Source of the DNA: an uncultured Lachnospiraceae bacterium
GTDB taxonomy: Bacteria > Bacillota > Clostridia > Lachnospirales > Lachnospiraceae
Assembly: GCA_910585965.1 (NCBI GenBank)
Contig: CAJUHH010000005.1
Location: 148,739-212,738 of the forward strand
Direction of reading: 5' to 3'
Length of the DNA stretch: 64,000 nucleotides
The position numbers were made by a program, and so were the translations under genes. Under the pieces are notes generated by a model that saw only the letters and a list, made by a program, of their open reading frames with translations, was not told where the DNA came from and did no database searches. Positions within the stretch are counted from its first letter, which is position 1; every line of letters begins with the position of its first letter. Shown here one piece after another: positions 43,180 to 49,936 of the stretch.

Positions 43180-45477
43180 ATGCATGGTTTTCATTTATAT
43201 TGGATCGGAATACGAGAATCAGAACTAAAAGATACCGGTACATTGTTTACTGGTTCAATTACTATATTTGGAACAGGAACCAGAAATAATTATGCATTTG
43301 ATAAGGAATATCATTATAGGTATGACTATAATCAGGATTCTGATCTTTTGGATGCTTTTATCAATGAAAAGGCATTACTGATTCTTGCCAAGAATTCCGA
43401 CGCAAAATTCATGTTATATTACCCGGTAGATATTGCAATCTTATCCCCTAAAGTATTAGAGCATACGCTTTATGCCAACGACATTCAAATGACTAAATTC
43501 TTAGATGATAAAATAGCAACAAGAATGTGGTTGAATGAGCAGATCCCCACACCACCTTTTTTTACTGCAGTAGGACAGACGATTAAATATAATAATTTGA
43601 AAAGTATGTTTCCGCAATATAACAAATTTGTAATCCAGGCAGATTATTCATGCGGCGGTTCAGGAACATGGCTGCTTACAAGCGGCAATATATCAGAAAT
43701 CTCCAAAAGAATATCTGCTGATCTCCAATATACAGCAATGCCTTATTTAGAACACAGTGTCTCGCTTAATGTGCATATAGTTATTTATAAAAATGACATT
43801 ATTATTTTGCCGGCGTCCATTCAATTGATTTCCATAAAAGAATATTCTTTATCTTATCAAGGGTCAGATTTTATTGCTTATACATATTTGCCCGAGCTGA
43901 TTCAGGAGAAAGTTAGGAGTTATGCAGCGATTATAGGAAAGCAGTTACAATACTCCGGATATCTTGGTGTATGCGGCATTGATTTTATTGCAACTAAAAC
44001 TGATGTGTTTTTTTCTGAAATTAACGGCCGCTTCCAGTCCTCAACTATTCTGCTTAATAAAGCAATGCGGGACATCGGATTAGACATATCTATGCAGGCG
44101 CTTCATATAGATGCTTTTGAAAACAATATGCGTACCATTAATTTACCAGCCTTTCATGTTCCATATAGTTTTTACGGCTATAGCTATCAGCCTCAATTTA
44201 TAGATAAGCTGAAATATTTGCTTAACTATGCTGAAAAAGCACAAGAAGTTATAGAAATTCAGACTGATGAATTGGATTGGACAATGAGTTTTGAAACAAA
44301 TACATATTTATTCAAGCTGCTTTTCCATACAAATATAGCATTTGTGGATACGGAATGCAAAACTATTCTGCACAGCAATCTGAATATTATGCATCCCATT
44401 TTTAATCCTGGCGATTACACAAGACAATTACCAGAATTGAAAATCATGCTTTTAAACCATGGAATCAGAATAGAACAGGATGCCTTGGATTTACTTAACA
44501 GGAATGGCGGAGTGAATTATGAGGAGTTTGAAGCAATTGATATGGTACTGGAAAACCATATTTACATTAACGTACCATATACAACCAAACTATCATCTCT
44601 AAGCCCGTTTTCTGTTAAACTGAACGGCATGGGACATCTTATTTTGCTTTATTTTGGCCGGCCAGTTACAGAAGTTTTTATAAGAACAAAAGACCCATTG
44701 AGTACATCTGTATCTAAGAATGGTATTCCTTATGGAGATTTTATTTATCTAGGAAATGATCGGTTGCGGATATTCCATCGAAATGGCTGCAATTTTAAAT
44801 CAATGAATATAGGATGTAAATTTTGTGACATAGAAGCAAATGATCGGGCATTACCCATGGAAGACATCAGGGACGCAATTGAGGCATACGCTAATCATAG
44901 TAGTATAAATCATTTCTTGATAGGAGGCGGATCGGAGCGAATAGATTCTGATTTTAAAAATATTATTCAAATTGCGGAACATTTAAAAAATAAATATTCA
45001 AAGCCGATCAATGTAATGTCCATTCCTCCTTTAGACATTAGAATTTTAAGTAATTTGAAAAAGGCCGGAGTTACCGAAGTTACATTTAATCTTGAAGTTT
45101 TTGACAGAGATATAGCTAAAGAGTATATGCCCGGGAAAGGAGCGCTGTCATTGGAAGTATATGACGCTGCATTCCGAGAGGCTGTGAGACTATGGGGAAA
45201 TACCGGAAATGTCAGGACGGTTTTTATTGTGGGGCTTGAAAGCAAGAGTTCACTTTTGCGTGGTTTAGAGCATGTATGCAGGTTAGGAGTATATCCAATA
45301 TTAAGCTTGTTAAAAGGTATAGAAGGAACTCCTTTGGGACACTGCTTGCCGCCGCAAGATAAAGATGTTTTAGAGATATACCATGAAGCACGAAACATCT
45401 GCCAATCTTTCCGCATGGATTTAGGTCCCTCCTGTCACTGCTGCGAAGATAATACATTAAAAATAAGCTGCAACTGA
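43180..45477 (+). CDS. ATP-grasp / radical SAM fusion protein
   Basis: 765 residues with AAGGAGG nine bases before the ATG. Residues 1-330 look like an ATP-grasp ligase: the glycine loop SCGGSGT at 157-163 and the metal-binding E280-x-N282-x-R284 in FSEINGRFQSS. Residues about 340-520 link to a radical SAM domain with C537, C546 and C549 (C-x8-C-x2-C) and the SAM-site FLIGGGSE; NLEVFDRDIAKEYMPGKG and IVGLES follow. The C-terminus ends with CHCCEDNTLKISCN, possibly another metal site. The two activities suggest ligation plus radical chemistry on one small molecule or peptide. Its 3' end overlaps the convergent gene by 21 bases. Confidence 0.8.
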   Translation: MHGFHLYWIGIRESELKDTGTLFTGSITIFGTGTRNNYAFDKEYHYRYDYNQDSDLLDAFINEKALLILAKNSDAKFMLYYPVDIAILSPKVLEHTLYANDIQMTKFLDDKIATRMWLNEQIPTPPFFTAVGQTIKYNNLKSMFPQYNKFVIQADYSCGGSGTWLLTSGNISEISKRISADLQYTAMPYLEHSVSLNVHIVIYKNDIIILPASIQLISIKEYSLSYQGSDFIAYTYLPELIQEKVRSYAAIIGKQLQYSGYLGVCGIDFIATKTDVFFSEINGRFQSSTILLNKAMRDIGLDISMQALHIDAFENNMRTINLPAFHVPYSFYGYSYQPQFIDKLKYLLNYAEKAQEVIEIQTDELDWTMSFETNTYLFKLLFHTNIAFVDTECKTILHSNLNIMHPIFNPGDYTRQLPELKIMLLNHGIRIEQDALDLLNRNGGVNYEEFEAIDMVLENHIYINVPYTTKLSSLSPFSVKLNGMGHLILLYFGRPVTEVFIRTKDPLSTSVSKNGIPYGDFIYLGNDRLRIFHRNGCNFKSMNIGCKFCDIEANDRALPMEDIRDAIEAYANHSSINHFLIGGGSERIDSDFKNIIQIAEHLKNKYSKPINVMSIPPLDIRILSNLKKAGVTEVTFNLEVFDRDIAKEYMPGKGALSLEVYDAAFREAVRLWGNTGNVRTVFIVGLESKSSLLRGLEHVCRLGVYPILSLLKGIEGTPLGHCLPPQDKDVLEIYHEARNICQSFRMDLGPSCHCCEDNTLKISCN

Positions 45478-46206
45478 CAGCAGAAAATCATGAATTGGCT
45501 GATAAAAAAAAGAGAAAATAATGCTTGCCAAAACAAATTCTGATCCAATTAGCATTAAAAAGGTGCCAAACTTATACTTAATAATATTTTTATATATTAT
45601 CAGAGTACAATAAAAGATAAATATATCTTGCTGTTCCTGCATATTTTGATGGGATATGACTGACTGCATAAACGATTTATGAAACCACATCATTTTTATA
45701 ATATTGAATACGATAGGAAGATCATAAAAATCAGCAGTACATGTCGGAAGAGAAATCGTCAAACAACAGCTGTTACCGTTAAAAGTTATCTGGGGGTTTT
45801 TTAGCATATGATAATTATACAAAAATGCAGCAATTTTTTCCCTGCTATATCTTTTGAGAAATGGCCATCTTTTCCATGAGGACAGAATTGGTATCTGTTC
45901 ATATAGTGCAAGAAGATTCTCTTGGAAAAAGCCAATCTGCTTATTGCAATAAAGAGAAACAACGGATATCACTGCTGAACCAAAAGTAGCAAAAATAGAT
46001 CCTAATGGAATACAGTTTGTCAAAGTGGCATCTGTAATACACTCTTCAAAAATAAGATATGTCAGATATGCCGTGATGCCAAATGAAAATAGCAGGAAAC
46101 TTAATTTCACAATACGGAACAAAAACATAAACCAGACAATAAATTTGAACCTTTTACTGTTGTTTAAGAGAAGTTCCCCTTCTTTGATGCTGTAATTATA
46201 TTCCAT
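45457..46206 (-). CDS. Small membrane protein of unknown family
   Basis: 249 residues with two or three hydrophobic stretches near the N-terminus (about 22-53 and 65-87) and one near the C-terminus (about 213-236). A soluble middle part has paired cysteines (NGNSCCLTIS). The layout, two spans then a helical cytosolic body, recalls SLATT-type effectors, but I see no decisive motif. It starts 43 bases inside the pentapeptide-repeat gene in another frame, so its translation is coupled to that gene. AGGAG lies only one base from the ATG, which also points to coupling. Confidence 0.75.
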   Translation of the reverse strand: MEYNYSIKEGELLLNNSKRFKFIVWFMFLFRIVKLSFLLFSFGITAYLTYLIFEECITDATLTNCIPLGSIFATFGSAVISVVSLYCNKQIGFFQENLLALYEQIPILSSWKRWPFLKRYSREKIAAFLYNYHMLKNPQITFNGNSCCLTISLPTCTADFYDLPIVFNIIKMMWFHKSFMQSVISHQNMQEQQDIFIFYCTLIIYKNIIKYKFGTFLMLIGSEFVLASIIFSFFYQPIHDFLLSVAAYF

Positions 46207-47654
46207 TCTCCTGCCCCATCGCTAGTCAATAAATTAGAATATTTGACCATGTCACTATTATAATAGTATATGTTTTCCTTGTCATACAAAATATCTTCAC
46301 AGTTTTCAAGATAATACTCGACTATCGTTAAAGTAATGCCAAATTCAGCACAGGATGTACGATATTTATCAATCAAAGTTTTGTGCTGGCCATAATGTTT
46401 TTCCTCAAAAATATTTGAATTAAGCTTAAATTGATAGTTGCTGCAATGCTCATCTGAAAGCGATAATAATTCCGGCAATAAGTATCCAATATTTTCCGCG
46501 CAGCCATTAACATCTAAACTGATAAATAGCGGTGAATTTTTAGATATTTTAATGCTGGACGTATTAGGAAACTGGAAGTTTTCCATTCTGCTAAGTCCTA
46601 ATAGTTGCAGCAATAACTCCCCTATACGATTTACACCTTTGGATACATATTCAGCCAGAAAAGTAATATGCATTGATGATTTTCTGGTGGAATCAAATAA
46701 TATATTTTTAATTTCTGCAATGTTTCGTATGTAACTCCTTGTAAGAGAATTGTTATTATTCCCACACGGACTCAATCTACAGATTGAGCTATAAAATCCA
46801 TGAAGATCTCTGGAGGAAAACCATTGACTTTGTACAATTAATTTGCAATAAAATTTAAGAGTTCGAAAATCACGTTTTTGAATAGTGTCTTCAAGCCCGC
46901 TGTGCAGGGTATCAAAAGCTTTCTGATATTCCGATCTTGCCAAATAAATATTGGCTAATGGAAAATACTCTTTCGTATATTGAAATTCTTCCTCTAAAAG
47001 CGGAAGAACTTTATCAATGTAATCAGTTATTGATAAATTGGTTATTGTATCCGAACCAAGGGTAACTTCGTCCGGCTTTGACATACAGTATTTTAGTATG
47101 CCGATTGCATGAGGAATCTGTTCCAATGGTAAGATAACATTTTTCATTGTCGGATTATCAAATTCCACAAAATTAAAATTTAGTACTTTCATATCCATAT
47201 TACGAAAAATGCAATTTCGGAAAATTACATTTTCCAGTGTTGTAAATTCAATTTTTACATTATCAAAAATGCAGTTTTCAAATAATGATCCAGAAAATGA
47301 GCAACATGAAAAAGTAATATCTTTAAACGTCGTATCCAGAAAATTACTTTCATTAAATGAACAAACCACAGTATGCTTTGACATCAACGAGCAATTGTAG
47401 AATTCACAATACTCTAAATCGGTCATATTCATTTTGCAATCGGCAAAATCGCATTTATAAAAGTATGAGCCGGTTAATGCCGCATTATCAAAATTCGAAT
47501 TGTGTATATCGCTGTTTTTTAGATTTGTATGATTTAGGGATTTATCTTTAAAATTTTTCTTTATAATAGATTTATTTGAGAGTATAGACAACTGTGCCGC
47601 CTTCCTTGTGTATCCATACTGTTTGAGTTTTCTTCTTAAATACGTATATTGCAT
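46164..47654 (-). CDS. Pentapeptide-repeat protein with unknown C-terminal domain
   Basis: 496 residues. Residues about 35-165 hold roughly two dozen A(D/N)LxX-like pentapeptides rich in Asn, Phe and Cys (SNFDNAALTGSYFYKCDF, TTFKDITFSCCSF), forming a right-handed beta helix. Residues about 200-300 look TPR-like, and a further alpha/beta region of about 180 residues has no family I can name. The ATG lies 16 bases from the right repeat with a poor ribosome site (GGGTAG). It is the first gene of the leftward pair. Confidence 0.8.
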   Translation of the reverse strand: MQYTYLRRKLKQYGYTRKAAQLSILSNKSIIKKNFKDKSLNHTNLKNSDIHNSNFDNAALTGSYFYKCDFADCKMNMTDLEYCEFYNCSLMSKHTVVCSFNESNFLDTTFKDITFSCCSFSGSLFENCIFDNVKIEFTTLENVIFRNCIFRNMDMKVLNFNFVEFDNPTMKNVILPLEQIPHAIGILKYCMSKPDEVTLGSDTITNLSITDYIDKVLPLLEEEFQYTKEYFPLANIYLARSEYQKAFDTLHSGLEDTIQKRDFRTLKFYCKLIVQSQWFSSRDLHGFYSSICRLSPCGNNNNSLTRSYIRNIAEIKNILFDSTRKSSMHITFLAEYVSKGVNRIGELLLQLLGLSRMENFQFPNTSSIKISKNSPLFISLDVNGCAENIGYLLPELLSLSDEHCSNYQFKLNSNIFEEKHYGQHKTLIDKYRTSCAEFGITLTIVEYYLENCEDILYDKENIYYYNSDMVKYSNLLTSDGAGEWNIITASKKGNFS

Positions 47655-47670
47655 TTTTATCTACCCGATT

Positions 47671-47713
47671 TCAGTTTATCAATAGATTTAACGGATAACT
47701 TTTAATTATCCAC
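47671..47713 (-). repeat. Right 43-bp terminal inverted repeat of the cassette
   Basis: Exact inverted copy of 41941-41983. The dyad GGATAA (47693-47698) / TTATCC (47706-47711) is repeated here. The outer end (CCAC) lies 29 bases before the -35 element of the promoter for the next GT4 gene, so the cassette ends right beside that promoter without disturbing it. Confidence 0.97.
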
Positions 47714-47742
47714 ACATAAGAAGTATCGGAATTTGATAAAGA

Positions 47743-47771
47743 TGGACAGAAATTGCACCATGTGTTATACT
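47743..47771 (+). promoter_or_regulatory. Extended -10 promoter opening block VI
   Basis: TGGACA (47743-47748, five of six), a 17-base spacer and TATACT (47766-47771) preceded by TGT, an extended -10. Transcription would start near 47778 and leave a leader of about 84 bases before the ATG at 47862. This is why the longer frame from 47733 was not used as the start. Confidence 0.75.
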
Positions 47772-47861
47772 AGTCATGCAAAAATATTCTCCAGCAATGT
47801 CGGTGATAAAGGTATTGAAAGAACTGGCGTAAAAAATTTATCAATAAAGGGAATATCATAT

Positions 47862-49043
47862 ATGAGAAAAAGAATTGCGTTTATTAACCAGAGATATGGG
47901 GCAGAGGTTAATGGCGGATCAGAGTATTATACGATGTTGATGGCTCAGAAATTGAGCAAAAAGTATGAGGTGGAAATATTGACATCAAAAGCACTGACTT
48001 ATGACCATTGGGCAGATTATTATATGAATGATGTCGAGGAGATCAATGGCATTAAAGTCAGAAGATTCGGGGTAAGGCATAAAAGAATGCGGATTATCCA
48101 AAAAATGATAGAGAAAATGATCCTTTGGCTTCATTTGAATTTTGTATGGCTGAATAAAATTTTAATTAAAGTACAAGGTCCTTATGTGCCGAAGCTGATT
48201 CAATATATGAAAGAAAATAAAGAAAATTATGATGCGTTTGTTTTTGTAACATATTTATATTACCCAATTGTTTTTGGAATGCCGGAGGTAAGGGAAAAGG
48301 CGGTTTTTGTTCCTACAGCGCATGATGAAGTGAATATTTATTTTAAAATTTTCAAGCATTTGTTTCATTTGCCGAAAGCATTTGTTTATTTAACAGAAGA
48401 GGAGAAAAACTTTGTCCATGAGTGCTTTGGCACTTCAGATATATATTGTCAAGTGGCAGGGGTTGGCATTGATTTACCCAAGGAAATCCGGGCCGAACGT
48501 TTTAGAGAGAAGTATAAGATTTATGGGGATTATATTATTTATGCAGGAAGAGTCGCAAGAAATAAGGGCGTGGAAGAGATGCTCCGATATTTTGGACAGT
48601 ATGTAAAGCAAAATACTGGTTTGTCATTAGTTTTAATTGGCAAAGAGTATATGCATATTCCGGCAGACAAGAATATTATTTCTCTAGGCTTTGTGCCGGA
48701 ACAGGATAAGTTTGACGCAATAAAGGGAGCGAAGGCTCTTTGGATGCCGTCTCAATATGAAAGTCTGTCCATAGCAGTCCTGGAGGCAATGGCGTTATCT
48801 GTTCCTGTGATTGTAAATGGCAAGAGCAAGGTTTTGAAAGGCCATTGCTGCAGAAGCGGAGGCGGCGTGAGTTATCTTGGGTATAAGGAATTTGCTGAAG
48901 GAATGGAATATTTGTTCGGCCGGAATTATGAGATAATATGCCGTAATGCGAAGATATATGTGGAAAGCGGTTATAGATGGGATATTATTATAGATAAATG
49001 GGAGGATGTTTTAAACCATATATGGAGCAAACAGAGGAATTAG
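47862..49043 (+). CDS. GT4 glycosyltransferase
   Basis: 393 residues from the ATG at 47862, which follows AAAGGGA by nine bases and begins with the family-like RIAFINQRYGAEVNGGSEYYT. The donor domain has YAGRVARNKGVEEML, and SQYESLSIAVLEAMALSVPVI supplies the GT4 pair. It is the first gene of block VI but a separate promoter lies before the next gene, so it may also be expressed alone. Confidence 0.9.
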   Translation: MRKRIAFINQRYGAEVNGGSEYYTMLMAQKLSKKYEVEILTSKALTYDHWADYYMNDVEEINGIKVRRFGVRHKRMRIIQKMIEKMILWLHLNFVWLNKILIKVQGPYVPKLIQYMKENKENYDAFVFVTYLYYPIVFGMPEVREKAVFVPTAHDEVNIYFKIFKHLFHLPKAFVYLTEEEKNFVHECFGTSDIYCQVAGVGIDLPKEIRAERFREKYKIYGDYIIYAGRVARNKGVEEMLRYFGQYVKQNTGLSLVLIGKEYMHIPADKNIISLGFVPEQDKFDAIKGAKALWMPSQYESLSIAVLEAMALSVPVIVNGKSKVLKGHCCRSGGGVSYLGYKEFAEGMEYLFGRNYEIICRNAKIYVESGYRWDIIIDKWEDVLNHIWSKQRN

Positions 49044-49071
49044 CATTTATATAAATAGTTTTTACCATCAA

Positions 49072-49100
49072 TAGACAAATACCATAGGGGAAAGTATAAT
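49072..49100 (+). promoter_or_regulatory. Sigma-A promoter of the ABC export operon
   Basis: TAGACA (49072-49077) and a perfect TATAAT (49095-49100) with a 17-base spacer. The start would be near 49107, about 30 bases before the permease ATG. The sequence resembles the promoter at 47743 in its -35. Confidence 0.8.
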
Positions 49101-49137
49101 AAAAGGAAATGTAGGTCAAACTATATAGAGGTTAAAA

Positions 49138-49917
49138 ATGTTTCAAAAAATGATACAAAATATACAAAAAAATTATTATTTACTAATTGTTTTAGTAAAA
49201 AGGGATATAAGTAAAAAATATAAAGATTCATTTTTGGGATTATTGTGGACTTTTTTTAATCCATTATTAAATATGATAGTCATGAGCGTGATTTTTTCTA
49301 CTATTTTTAAGAAGAATATAGAAAATTTTCCTGTTTACATGCTGTCAGGGCGCGTTTTTTATGATTTTTTTTCAAAAGCAACATCAGAAGCTTTAAAGTC
49401 AATTCCAGGAGCCTCTCAGATTATAAAAAAAATATATGTTCCTAAATATATCATTACTTTTTCTAAAGTGCTTTCTAATTTTATAACATCCGCAATATCA
49501 ATTCTTGCATTAGTGGTAGTGATGGTCGCTACGGGAGCAGAGTTTTCTATCAATCTTCTTATTATACCAGTGCTGTTTCTGGTCTTTTTTGTATTTGCAA
49601 CAGGAATAGGGTTAATGATAGCAACTGCAGACGTGTTTTTCAGGGACATGGAACATATATATGGGATTATTTTGATGACTATTATGTATTTTTCGGCTAT
49701 TTTTTATCCTGCAGAAATTATACCGGAAGAATACCGCATTCTTTTATATATAAATCCTATGTTCAAATTCGTGGAAGCATTTAGAAGTCCTATATATTAC
49801 GGGGTGCTGCCGGAATGGGATGTGATGCTTTATTGTATTGCAGTAGCAGCAATAGCTTTTGTGGCAGGAGCAGTGATATTTAAGAAGAATCAGGATAAAT
49901 TTATTTATTACTTATAG
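49138..49917 (+). CDS. ABC-2 type polysaccharide exporter permease (Wzm/TagG-like)
   Basis: 259 residues, GAGG before the ATG. Six hydrophobic spans in the ABC-2 pattern: an amphipathic N-terminus with LVKRDISKKYKDSFLGLLWTFFNPLL, the family's hallmark; then the pairs of spans and the late INPMFKFVEAFRSPIYYG block. It forms the channel that moves a finished lipid-linked polymer or teichoic-type chain across the membrane with the ATPase encoded 19 bases downstream. Confidence 0.93.
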   Translation: MFQKMIQNIQKNYYLLIVLVKRDISKKYKDSFLGLLWTFFNPLLNMIVMSVIFSTIFKKNIENFPVYMLSGRVFYDFFSKATSEALKSIPGASQIIKKIYVPKYIITFSKVLSNFITSAISILALVVVMVATGAEFSINLLIIPVLFLVFFVFATGIGLMIATADVFFRDMEHIYGIILMTIMYFSAIFYPAEIIPEEYRILLYINPMFKFVEAFRSPIYYGVLPEWDVMLYCIAVAAIAFVAGAVIFKKNQDKFIYYL

Positions 49918-49936
49918 AATAAGGACTGGATCAGAC

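Larger units (their letters stand above)
41941..47713. mobile_element. 5.77-kb cassette bounded by perfect 43-bp inverted repeats
   Basis: The ends are exact inverted copies of each other over 43 bases, and the match stops sharply on both sides. Four genes lie inside as two inward-facing pairs. The cassette is more AT-rich than its surroundings: 17 of 60 bases are G or C at 43261-43320, against 32 of 60 at 5221-5280. No transposase, integrase or resolvase is encoded, so it is either a non-autonomous element moved by an enzyme elsewhere or a segment that can invert. No clear target duplication is present; TAAG occurs just before the left end and three bases after the right end. Confidence 0.6.

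Noticed and set aside
46164..46206. Frameshift splitting one gene into the pentapeptide and membrane proteins
   Set aside because: Both products have separate, well-formed character, a soluble repeat protein and a membrane protein, and the downstream one has its own ATG and SD-like AGGAG. An overlap of coupled genes explains it better.
46438..46734. Small + strand frames inside the pentapeptide-repeat gene (also 47209-47551)
   Set aside because: Antisense to repeat-rich sequence, no ribosome sites; probably shadow frames.
41937..47720. Four-base target duplication TAAG around the cassette
   Set aside because: The right copy is three bases away from the repeat end, and a four-base match is easily chance; mentioned only as a hint.
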